From assembly GCA_019416285.1 (NCBI GenBank), contig DXXM01000001.1:124001-188000 (forward strand): a DNA stretch of 64,000 nt. Reading direction: 5' to 3'. Below, piece after piece: positions 35,736-43,765 of this stretch. The translations under genes and the position numbers were made by a program. The notes beneath the pieces are model-generated. The model made no database searches and had not been told where the DNA came from. It saw only the letters and a list, made by a program, of their open reading frames with translations. Position 1 is the first letter of the stretch, and each line of letters starts with the position of its first letter. The DNA comes from Bacteroidales bacterium. GTDB taxonomy: Bacteria > Bacteroidota > Bacteroidia > Bacteroidales > Muribaculaceae.

Positions 35736-36110
35736 ATGATTCTACAATGCGCCGTGCTCTTCGCTTTTTTAGCGCTGGGCGAACTCATCGTTTATCTTAC
35801 CGGCCTCCCGATTCCGTCGAGTATAATAGGCATGCTTCTTCTGGCTGCGGCTCTCAAACTCAGGCTTGTGAGGCTGATGTGGGTCGATAAGGTGTCGGAT
35901 TTCCTCGTTAAAAATCTCGGATTCTTCTTCGTACCCGCCGGTGTCGGGCTGATGCGCTGTCTCGGCCTCATCTCCGAGCAGTGGCTCCCCATAGTGGCCG
36001 CTTCGGTGATTTCCACATTTTTTATTATAGCCGTAACCGGATGGGTCCATCAGCTCGTCCGCCGCGCCGTCTCGTCACACCACGAGCCTATGCACCGTCA
36101 GGCAGACTGA
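35736..36110 (+). CDS. lrgA: CidA/LrgA family membrane protein
   Basis: A 124-residue membrane protein with four hydrophobic spans and the family signature LPIPSSIIGMLLLAAALKL in the second span, followed by LGFFFVPAGVGLMRCL. CidA/LrgA proteins are holin-like; with LrgB they affect murein hydrolase activity and, in some bacteria, pyruvate or glycolate transport. lrgB follows after 35 bases. Confidence 0.92.
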   Translation: MILQCAVLFAFLALGELIVYLTGLPIPSSIIGMLLLAAALKLRLVRLMWVDKVSDFLVKNLGFFFVPAGVGLMRCLGLISEQWLPIVAASVISTFFIIAVTGWVHQLVRRAVSSHHEPMHRQAD

Positions 36111-36145
36111 TAAAGACAGTGTGAACACACAAAAACACAGAAATC

Positions 36146-36844
36146 ATGGAATTTTTAGAAAACAAATTCGTCCTCATAGCGCTGACCTTTATTGTATTTC
36201 TTGCATCCAAGCTCCTTCAGCGGCGCACGGGTGTCGCTCTGCTAAATCCGATACTGGTTTCAATAATCATCCTCATTGTCATCCTGAGCTGCGCCGGGGT
36301 GGACTACGAGACATACGCCGCCGGGGGTGAGTATATCGACTTCTGGCTTAAACCTGCCGTGGTTGCGCTCGGTGTGCCCCTCTACCGTCAACTGGAGAGT
36401 ATCAAAAAGCAGATGCTCCCGCTGCTTCTCGCCGAACTTGCGGGATGCGTAGTGGGAATAGTGTCGGTCGTCGGTGTGGCCGAACTGCTCGGCGCCACCA
36501 AGGAAGTTGTCATGTCGCTCGCACCGAAGGCAGTCACCACGCCTATCGCCATGGAGATTTCCGCCGCGGTCGGAGGTATTCCGTCGCTCACAGCCGCCGT
36601 GGTCGTATGTACGGGCATCTTCGGAGGCATGGCCGGATTCCGCATGGTCAAGATGAGCCGCATCAAGAGCCCAATCGCAGGAGGTCTGTCGATAGGCACC
36701 GCCTCACACGCCGTAGGCACTGCCTCTGCCATGGAGCGCGGCGAGCGCTACGGAGCCTTCTCTTCGCTGGGACTGACCATAAACGGTCTGCTGACGGCGC
36801 TCCTTGCCCCGATAATCCTCTCGATGATGGGCTACGAGTTCTGA
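36146..36844 (+). CDS. lrgB: LrgB family membrane protein
   Basis: A 232-residue integral membrane protein with the LrgB signatures LKPAVVALGVPLYRQLE, SLAPKAVTTPIAMEI and GLSIGTASHAVGTASAMERGE. It is the usual partner of LrgA immediately upstream. Physiological role in Bacteroidales is not established. Its last 13 bases overlap the end of the convergent MscS-family gene, so the two transcripts share their 3-prime ends. Confidence 0.93.
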   Translation: MEFLENKFVLIALTFIVFLASKLLQRRTGVALLNPILVSIIILIVILSCAGVDYETYAAGGEYIDFWLKPAVVALGVPLYRQLESIKKQMLPLLLAELAGCVVGIVSVVGVAELLGATKEVVMSLAPKAVTTPIAMEISAAVGGIPSLTAAVVVCTGIFGGMAGFRMVKMSRIKSPIAGGLSIGTASHAVGTASAMERGERYGAFSSLGLTINGLLTALLAPIILSMMGYEF

Positions 36845-38193
36845 ACTGCCTGAGAACCTGTCGGAGCACTCTTCATGTCGAGATTGCCGCTTACGCTGAC
36901 GGTGGTGATGTCTGTGCCCGACGGGTCGTTGAAGAGGCGGAGTCCGAAATCTGCGGCGGTCACGGCCACGTGTTCCATCACCGCGCTTTGAATTGCTTCG
37001 TAGGCTGTCCAGTTGGTCGTGTCGGTGAAACACCATATCTGCAGGGGTATGCCCTCGCCCGACGGGTCCATGATGCGCACGAGAATCTGCTCGTCGTTGC
37101 GGATGGCGGGATTGTTGAGGAGCCACTGGCACATGTAGGCCCTGAAAAGACCGAGATTGGTGTCGCTGGTGCCGTTGACCACCGCCAAGCCGGGCGCATA
37201 GTCCGGATGGCCGAGAGTACGGAGCTTTTCGACGTAAGCCCTGACGATGGGATACTTCTTCGTGATGGAATCGACCATCTCCTCTGTCGTGGTCGTAATG
37301 GTGTCGGAGTCGATAATCACGGACTTCATGATTCTCCGGCATCCGCTGTCCTTCATGCCGCGCCAGTTCTGAAACGATGTGGAGATGAGGGTGTAGGGGG
37401 GCAGAGTGACAATCGTGTTGTCGAAATTCTGAACTTTCACGGCCGTCAGAGTCACGTCGGTCACAATGCCGTTGGCTATTGTCGATGGGACGACAATCCA
37501 GTCGCCCACGCGCAACATATCGTTCTGCGAGAGCTGCAGTCCGGCCACGAGTCCGAGAATACTGTCCTTGAACACCAGCATCAGCACCGCGGCAAAGGCG
37601 CCGAGGCCCGTGAGCAGTTTCACGGGCGACTTATTGACTATTATCGAGATTATGATGATGACGGCTATGAACCACAGCACGCCGAGCACGGTGTCGAGTA
37701 TGCCGCGCAGAGGCAGGTTCTTGCTGTTGCGTGTCTCGTCGAAGCGTATCCAGGCGAAAGAGGTCACGGAACTGATGGCTTTGCAGACGGTATAGGTGGT
37801 GTAGATGAGAAGCACGCGCAGCACCACACTTCTAAGAGTCGATTCGACCGTAAATGCGAAGGGGAGCAGCGCGAGCATCACGAGCGGTGGAATTATGTGG
37901 CTGCAATGAATCAGCACATGGTGCTGGATGAGCTCCTTGCCGAGATCGCTGTGGCGGATAAGCATGAATTTTCTTACTCCGAAGAGAATTATCGTGCGCA
38001 CAAGCCATCCGAGAAAGAGGGCGAAGCAGACAATTATCGCTGCGTAAATCACTTCCTCGATAGTCCCGTTTTTTTCGAGACCGAGAAAGTCAAGCCAACG
38101 GTGAATATGGACCAGAAGCCACTGGGCAACCTGATTGGAAGGTATCAGCGTGAGTATCATAATGCAATAGTTGAAATTCTGAAGCGTGAGCAT
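36832..38193 (-). CDS. MscS-family mechanosensitive channel (YbdG-like)
   Basis: A 453-residue channel with several N-terminal membrane spans (ATIIVCFALFLGWLV-type helices between about 45 and 185), the pore-lining helix LLTGLGAFAAVLMLVFKDSILGLVAGLQL, and the beta domain that starts NDMLRVGDWIVVPSTIANGIVTDVTLTAVKV. The long C-terminal soluble part resembles the YbdG branch more than small MscS. It releases solutes on hypo-osmotic shock. Either Met1 (38193) or Met12 (38160) could be the start; a hydrophobic N-terminus suits both. Confidence 0.9.
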   Translation of the reverse strand: MLTLQNFNYCIMILTLIPSNQVAQWLLVHIHRWLDFLGLEKNGTIEEVIYAAIIVCFALFLGWLVRTIILFGVRKFMLIRHSDLGKELIQHHVLIHCSHIIPPLVMLALLPFAFTVESTLRSVVLRVLLIYTTYTVCKAISSVTSFAWIRFDETRNSKNLPLRGILDTVLGVLWFIAVIIIISIIVNKSPVKLLTGLGAFAAVLMLVFKDSILGLVAGLQLSQNDMLRVGDWIVVPSTIANGIVTDVTLTAVKVQNFDNTIVTLPPYTLISTSFQNWRGMKDSGCRRIMKSVIIDSDTITTTTEEMVDSITKKYPIVRAYVEKLRTLGHPDYAPGLAVVNGTSDTNLGLFRAYMCQWLLNNPAIRNDEQILVRIMDPSGEGIPLQIWCFTDTTNWTAYEAIQSAVMEHVAVTAADFGLRLFNDPSGTDITTVSVSGNLDMKSAPTGSQAVQNS

Positions 38194-38247
38194 AGGCCGA
38201 CTTCAATGCCGGTGTGTATAAACTTAACGTTTAATTGCGGGGCGCTG

Positions 38248-38279
38248 TTTGCTCAAACGGCAAAAGCATACTAAATTTG
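38248..38279 (+). promoter_or_regulatory. Consensus promoter abutting the start of the 163-residue protein
   Basis: TTTG (38248-38251), a 20-base spacer and TAAATTTG (38272-38279) match the Bacteroidetes consensus. The predicted transcription start falls at about 38284-38286, on the ATG at 38285. Confidence 0.8.
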
Positions 38280-38284
38280 CGGTC

Positions 38285-38773
38285 ATGAATCCAGGTGTAC
38301 TGAACTTTCTGGCAGGCTCGATACTCGGAAGTGTCGAATTTTACGTCATAGCCGCTGTGACGGCCGCTGCCGTCGTAGCCTTTTCAGCGCGTGGCGACAG
38401 GAAGGGCCCTGTGCGACAGTATCTGCTCCCGGGAGTTCTGAGCCTTGAAAATGTGGGGGAGCGGCCGTCGATAGAGATGATTTGCTGCGACGACGGGTCG
38501 GTGATTCTCCGGCGCCACGGAGTCTCCGGTATGACATTGAGCGGAGCGGTGAGCCTCGCGGTCAGTGTGAACGGTTTCGACGTAAAGATAAAGGAACGGA
38601 CAGTGGCCGGAAAGCGAGGCGACACCGAGACAGTCGACACAGCCAGTTTCGTGCTTGATTTCATGGGGGCCGAAAGATATTTCATCAGCTACACCACCGA
38701 GGATACCGGACTTTTTGCCGCCCTGACGCTGCATAACCGCCCGGGTGTGAGGGTCGAAAAGCCAATGCAATGA
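38285..38773 (+). CDS. Small membrane-anchored hypothetical protein
   Basis: From ATG 38285 the protein has 162 residues. One N-terminal membrane span (SVEFYVIAAVTAAAVVAF) is followed by a soluble beta-rich domain without recognised family (VSLAVSVNGFDVKIKERTVAG, ASFVLDFMGAERYFISYTTED). The open frame extends to 38249, but that ATG overlaps the -33 element. The start leaves almost no leader, so the mRNA may be leaderless. It is divergent from the MscS gene. Function unknown. Confidence 0.7.
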   Translation: MNPGVLNFLAGSILGSVEFYVIAAVTAAAVVAFSARGDRKGPVRQYLLPGVLSLENVGERPSIEMICCDDGSVILRRHGVSGMTLSGAVSLAVSVNGFDVKIKERTVAGKRGDTETVDTASFVLDFMGAERYFISYTTEDTGLFAALTLHNRPGVRVEKPMQ

Positions 38774-38819
38774 GCTGGGAAACTAAAACGGTTGCCGAAT
38801 TTCGGACATAACAGGAGAT

Positions 38820-38860
38820 AAAAAACGCCCCCCGCCAGTCATGACGACGGACGGGGAGCG
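38820..38860 (-). terminator. Terminator of the GH31-GH2-GH3 operon
   Basis: On the minus strand a GC-rich stem (38860-38849 with 38836-38826, interrupted by an unpaired base and a mismatch) is followed by TTTTTT (38825-38820). It lies 77 bases past the GH3 stop codon. Confidence 0.75.
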
Positions 38861-38936
38861 ACTTTGTCTATATACCTATATATTAAGGTGAGATTATTAT
38901 GAATGATAAAGGGTCGGAGTTACACTCGGCGGTCGT

Positions 38937-41156
38937 TTATTTCAGCTCGAAGGGCACTGTTGCGCGTATGTCGGCCGACGAAGAGCCGATATATGCACGG
39001 AACTTGCCGGGTTCGGCCACCCATTGGGCCGTCTTATCGTAGTAGAACTTCAAATCGTCGGGCTTCACGGTGAAATTAACCGTTTTTGTCTCGCCGGGAG
39101 CAAGCTCAATCTTCTCGAAAGACTTGAGCTCTTTGAGGGGACGCAACACGGAGGCCTTGTCGTCGCCGATATAGAGCTGGACAGTCTCCTTGCCTTTTAC
39201 GTCGCCGGTATTGGTGACGGGGATGGAGATGGAGAGTGATTCACCCGCGCCTACGGTCTTGGCCGAGGCGGTCGGTTTGCCGTAGCCGAAAGTAGTGTAG
39301 CTCAGGCCGTGGCCGAAGGGGTAGAGAGCGGGGATTTTCTTTGTGTCATGCCAGCGGTAGCCCACGAGAATATCCTCGAGATACTCCTCCCTGATTGAGT
39401 CGCCCGGGTAGGCTATGGCACCGAAACTGTGGGCGCCGTTGTCCTCCAGGCGCACCGGGAATGAGAAGGGGAGTTTTCCGGAAGGGGAGACCTTGCCGGA
39501 AATCACGTTGGCTATTGACTTGCCTGCCATCGAACCGAGATACCATGCCTGCACGATGGTCGGAACTTCGGGGGCCCAGGGCATTTCAACTGCGTTGCCC
39601 GAGAGGAGCACCACAATCAGATTGGGATTGGCCTTGGCGAGCGCCTCGATAAGTTCGGGCTGGCTGAAGGGGAGAGCGTAGTCGGAGCGGTCGCCCCCCT
39701 CGCAGTCCTGGCCGTGGTTCTTGTTGAGACCGCCCACAAGAATCACTACGTCGGCCTTGCGCGCCATCTCCACCGCCTGGTTGCGGAGCGAGTCCTGGAC
39801 GGCGGCGGGGATTTCCTCCACGTGGCCATACATCGGCTTGCCGGCCTTATAGCCCTGCACATATTTAATCCTGTCGCCATACACGGCCTCAAGACCGCTG
39901 AGAGGCGAGATATTGTCCTTGACCTTGAGCTCGCTTGAGCCGCCGCCTTTCATGAGGTCGCGCGTAGCGTTGTCGCCCACGACAAGAATCGATTTCACAT
40001 CTTTGGAGAGCGGAAGCAGGCGGGAGCCATTTTTCCCGACGGGTGCGTTTTTGAGAAGCACGATGGCCTCGTTGCCTATCTGCTCGGCCACGGCGTAGTG
40101 TTCCGGACTGGCCACGGAGCCGAAAGGCTTGTCGCGGCGCATAGCAGTGCGGAAGTTGAGGCGCAGGAGGCGGCGCGCCTTGTCGTCGAGGGTCGACATC
40201 GGCACCTCGCCTTTCTCAAGCATTGCGAGATAAGGTTTGGCGAGATAATAGTCGTCGGTGGTAAATTCCGATTCGGAGGTAAGACCGTTGGTGTACGAAC
40301 CCATCTCGAGGTCGAGACCGTTGAGCGCGGCCTCGCGGGTGTCGTGGGCACCGCCCCAGTCCGTCACCACCACGCCGTCATATTTCCAGTCGCCCTTGAG
40401 GATTTTGTTGAGGAGCATATCGTTGTGGCAGGCGTGCTGACCGCGGATTTTGTTGTAGGAACCCATGATGGTCCAGCTGTTGGCATCCACCACAGCGCTC
40501 TTGAACGCAGGCAGATATATCTCGTGGAGAGCGCGGTCCGAAATATTCACGTCGATATGTCCGCGCCATTTCTCCTGATTGTTGAGCGCGAAGTGCTTGA
40601 CGCTGGCGGCCACGCCGTTCTGCTGCATACCCTTGATGTAGGGAACCACCATGACGGAGGCGAGATAAGGGTCCTCGCCCATGTATTCGAAGTTGCGGCC
40701 GTTGAGTGGCGTGCGGTAGATGTTGACGCCAGGGCCGAGCATCACGTCCTTCTCGCGGTAGAGAGCCTCTTCGCCGAGAGCATTGCCGTATTCGAATGAG
40801 AGTGTCGGATTCCATGTCGCGGCAAGGGCGGTGAGAGTCGGAAAAGCCGTGATGGAGTCGTTGGTACGGTTGGAGTGGCCCCAGTCGTTCCAGTTGATTT
40901 CCATGCGGACACCGTGGGGGCCGTCGCTCATCCACAGGTCAGGGATGCCGAGGCGCGGCACGCCGGGCGAGGAAAATTTGCCCTGTGCGTGAATCATATT
41001 GATTTTCTCCTGGGTGGTCATGCGAGAGAGAGCATCCTCCACACGTTGCTCAAGCGGCAGGCTTTCGTCCTGATAGGGGGGAACCTCTTTGGCGGCAAAC
41101 ATCTGCGTGGCCGAGAGAAGCAGAGGGAGAGTGAGTAAAATTTTGGTTGATTTCAT
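38937..41156 (-). CDS. GH3 beta-glucosidase
   Basis: A 739-residue exported enzyme with a signal peptide (1-21). The N-terminal TIM-barrel has MSDGPHGVRME, VKHFALNNQE and the nucleophile Asp266 in GVVVTDWGGAHDT. The C-terminal alpha/beta sandwich begins IVLLKNAPVG, and a fibronectin-type-III-like domain closes the protein (GKETVQLYIGDDKASVLRPLKELKSFEKI). It should remove beta-linked glucose from oligosaccharide non-reducing ends in the periplasm. It is the last gene of the minus-strand enzyme operon, 40 bases after GH2. In a xyloglucan locus it would act after de-xylosylation by GH31. Confidence 0.93.
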   Translation of the reverse strand: MKSTKILLTLPLLLSATQMFAAKEVPPYQDESLPLEQRVEDALSRMTTQEKINMIHAQGKFSSPGVPRLGIPDLWMSDGPHGVRMEINWNDWGHSNRTNDSITAFPTLTALAATWNPTLSFEYGNALGEEALYREKDVMLGPGVNIYRTPLNGRNFEYMGEDPYLASVMVVPYIKGMQQNGVAASVKHFALNNQEKWRGHIDVNISDRALHEIYLPAFKSAVVDANSWTIMGSYNKIRGQHACHNDMLLNKILKGDWKYDGVVVTDWGGAHDTREAALNGLDLEMGSYTNGLTSESEFTTDDYYLAKPYLAMLEKGEVPMSTLDDKARRLLRLNFRTAMRRDKPFGSVASPEHYAVAEQIGNEAIVLLKNAPVGKNGSRLLPLSKDVKSILVVGDNATRDLMKGGGSSELKVKDNISPLSGLEAVYGDRIKYVQGYKAGKPMYGHVEEIPAAVQDSLRNQAVEMARKADVVILVGGLNKNHGQDCEGGDRSDYALPFSQPELIEALAKANPNLIVVLLSGNAVEMPWAPEVPTIVQAWYLGSMAGKSIANVISGKVSPSGKLPFSFPVRLEDNGAHSFGAIAYPGDSIREEYLEDILVGYRWHDTKKIPALYPFGHGLSYTTFGYGKPTASAKTVGAGESLSISIPVTNTGDVKGKETVQLYIGDDKASVLRPLKELKSFEKIELAPGETKTVNFTVKPDDLKFYYDKTAQWVAEPGKFRAYIGSSSADIRATVPFELK

Positions 41157-41196
41157 GGGTGATAGTATAGTGGCGATTAGGTGAAATGTGTTGATT

Positions 41197-43731
41197 TTAC
41201 TTTCCGATAGCGTTGACAGTGGTGGTGAACGGAGCGAGGCCGTCGGAGGTAGCGGTGACTGTCACGGGGCCTTCCGTGCCGTCGCTTCTGACAATGAGCA
41301 TCGCCTTGCCGTAGAAAGCCTTGCGCTTGTCGTCCTTGAAGCGTTCAAGGGAGATTGGCGAGCCGTTGTCGACACCCTCGTTGCGTCCGGCGCCGCTGAC
41401 GGTGAAATTCACCAGATTGTCGGCCCACGGACAGAGGTTGCCGTCCTTGTCAAGAATCTCCACGAGGATGTAGCTGAGGTCTGAGCCGTCGGCCTTGATG
41501 ATGTAGCGGTCAGGGGTGAGGCGGATGTGGTGTGGAGCTCCGGCGGTGCGGATTCCGTCGGTAGCGACAATGCGGCCATCCTTGCGGCTTACGGCCTTGA
41601 CGGTGCCGGGGGTGAAATACACGCGCCAGGAGGCGTGATATTTTCCGGGTTCGGGCCGGCGGACACCCTGCGACTCGCCGTTGATGAAGAGCTCGACTTC
41701 ATCGGCGTTGTTGTAGTAGGCCCATAAGTCAATCTCCTGACCCGGTTCCCAGTTCCAGTGCGGGAAGAGGTGGAGCACATTTTTGTCGGGGCGCCACTGT
41801 GACTGATACATATAATATATGTCCTTGGGGATGCCGGCGAGGTCGACGATGCCGAAGTAGGAGCTGCGGGCAGGCCATCCGAAGGGGGTGGGCTCGCCGA
41901 GGTAGTCGAAGCCTGTCCATACGAACTGTCCGGAGATGAAATCCTTGCTGTCGACATGGCTCAGAGTGCCCTCGTGGGTATTGCCCCAGGGGACATGGCA
42001 GTTGTCGTATGACGAACATGAGAACGACGGGTCCTCGAAGGGAATGTCCCAGCGCTTGGGCCAGATGAACATGCTGTCGGACGGCATGCGGTAATAGCCG
42101 CGTGTCATGAGGGCCGATACGCTTTCGGTGATGATGAAGGGATTGGCGGGGAACCATTCCGGCACGGAATCGAACCAGTTGTCGTGATAGTTGTAGCCTA
42201 TGATGTCAAGAGCGCCGGAACGGAAGAGGTGGTTGCCGGGGTCAGGCTCGTTGCATCCTGCGGTGACTGGACGCGCCGGGTCAAGAGAGCGCACCATGTC
42301 GGCGAGCTTTTTGGTGAGGAGGGAATTTACGCTCAGACTGTCGCTTTCGGCGGCAAGCATCTCCTTACCGTGGCCGAAATTGAGTATTAGGTTAGCCTGT
42401 TCGAGCGAGAGGGTATCGGCCTTGGCGTCGCTCCACTGCTCCAGGACCTCGTTGCCGATGCTCCATACGATTACCGACGGGTGGTTGCGGTCGCGGCGCA
42501 CGAGGTCTGTCAGATCGCGCTCATGCCATTCGGGGAAGTAGCGGGCATAGTCGTGAGAGGTCTTTTTCTTGCGCCACATGTCGAAAGTCTCGTCCATGAC
42601 GAGTATGCCCATGCGGTCGCAGAGGTCGAGGACTTCCGGTGCGGGCGGATTGTGTGACGCACGGTAGGCGTTGGCGCCCATCTCCTTCAGGATTTCGAGC
42701 TGGCGCTCGATGCCGCGTGTGTTGACGGCCGCTCCGAGGGCGCCGAGGTCATGGTGCATGCAGACGCCGTTGATTTTCATCGGCTTCCCGTTGAGCGAGA
42801 ACCCGGTTTTCGGGTCGAAATTGAAATATCGCAGTCCGGTGGTGGTGAGATAAGTGTCGAGAAGCTCGCCCGTGCGGGCGTCGGAAACATAGGTGGCCAC
42901 GGTGTAGAGATAGGGGTCGTCGGTGCTCCAGAGATGCGGCGAAGTCACCGAAACCGAGGTCCGGACCGTGGCGTCGGGGTGCTTTCTGTCGAGTTTCACC
43001 GTCTGCGGCGCGCTCTTTTCAACCATCTTGCCGGTAGCGTCGATGAGGGCGGTGTAGACGCTCAGATTCGCTGCTTTTTTCACCTTGCTCACAATCTCCG
43101 TACTGATGTCGATGCGCGCCGCGCTGTCGGAGACGAGCGGCGTGGTGACATGCTGTCCCCACAGAGGAATGTGGATGTCGCCGAGAGAGCGGAGCCACAC
43201 GTTGCGGTAGATGCCGCAGCCGCTGTACCAGCGGGAATTAGGCTGCTCGGCGTTGTCGACACGCACGGCAATCACATTTTCGCCCTCGGGGTCGAGCCAT
43301 GGGGTGATGTCGTAGCTGAACGAGGCGTAGCCGTAGGGACGAGTGCCGAACTCATGACCGTTGATGAACACGGTCGAGTTCATGTAGACACCGTCGAAGT
43401 CGACGAATATGTTTTTGCCGCGCTGCTCGGGCGCGATAGTGAAATTCTTACGGTACCAGCCTATTCCGCCGGGGAGAGCCCCGCCACCTGTGCCCGAAAG
43501 ATTCTTCTCGCTGAAGTCGCCTTCGATGGCCCAGTCATGCGGGAGCGAGAGGGAGCGCCACGACGAATCGTCGTAGCCCTTCTCCGCCATGGCCGGAGAG
43601 TCGCCGAGGGTGAAGCGCCAGCCGTCGTTGAACGACTGCGCCCGCGGGTCGGCGGCCGAAGCGGAAAAAATGGCTGCCCCGCCAAAAAGGACGAGGCAGG
43701 CCAATACAATCAGATTTACCTTAGATAACAT
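41197..43731 (-). CDS. GH2 beta-galactosidase-type glycosidase
   Basis: An 844-residue exported GH2 enzyme (signal peptide 1-27). Order: jelly-roll sugar-binding domain (FNDGWRFTLGD, SLPHDWAIEGDF), immunoglobulin-like domain, TIM-barrel with acid/base Glu428 (VIVWSIGNEVLEQW) and nucleophile Glu536 (PFIITESVSA), then a DUF4982-like domain and a C-terminal beta domain. In context it probably removes galactose from xyloglucan side chains. It sits between GH31 (34 bases upstream) and GH3. Galactose rather than another sugar is inferred from the locus. Confidence 0.92.
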   Translation of the reverse strand: MLSKVNLIVLACLVLFGGAAIFSASAADPRAQSFNDGWRFTLGDSPAMAEKGYDDSSWRSLSLPHDWAIEGDFSEKNLSGTGGGALPGGIGWYRKNFTIAPEQRGKNIFVDFDGVYMNSTVFINGHEFGTRPYGYASFSYDITPWLDPEGENVIAVRVDNAEQPNSRWYSGCGIYRNVWLRSLGDIHIPLWGQHVTTPLVSDSAARIDISTEIVSKVKKAANLSVYTALIDATGKMVEKSAPQTVKLDRKHPDATVRTSVSVTSPHLWSTDDPYLYTVATYVSDARTGELLDTYLTTTGLRYFNFDPKTGFSLNGKPMKINGVCMHHDLGALGAAVNTRGIERQLEILKEMGANAYRASHNPPAPEVLDLCDRMGILVMDETFDMWRKKKTSHDYARYFPEWHERDLTDLVRRDRNHPSVIVWSIGNEVLEQWSDAKADTLSLEQANLILNFGHGKEMLAAESDSLSVNSLLTKKLADMVRSLDPARPVTAGCNEPDPGNHLFRSGALDIIGYNYHDNWFDSVPEWFPANPFIITESVSALMTRGYYRMPSDSMFIWPKRWDIPFEDPSFSCSSYDNCHVPWGNTHEGTLSHVDSKDFISGQFVWTGFDYLGEPTPFGWPARSSYFGIVDLAGIPKDIYYMYQSQWRPDKNVLHLFPHWNWEPGQEIDLWAYYNNADEVELFINGESQGVRRPEPGKYHASWRVYFTPGTVKAVSRKDGRIVATDGIRTAGAPHHIRLTPDRYIIKADGSDLSYILVEILDKDGNLCPWADNLVNFTVSGAGRNEGVDNGSPISLERFKDDKRKAFYGKAMLIVRSDGTEGPVTVTATSDGLAPFTTTVNAIGK

Positions 43732-43765
43732 GACCTATTGTGTAGTGTATCGATATGAATGATTG

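Noticed and set aside
36445..38274. A 609-codon plus-strand open frame over lrgB and the MscS gene
   Set aside because: It crosses two well-supported genes in other frames or on the other strand, and its translation is low-complexity and His/Arg/Gly-rich without any family match.
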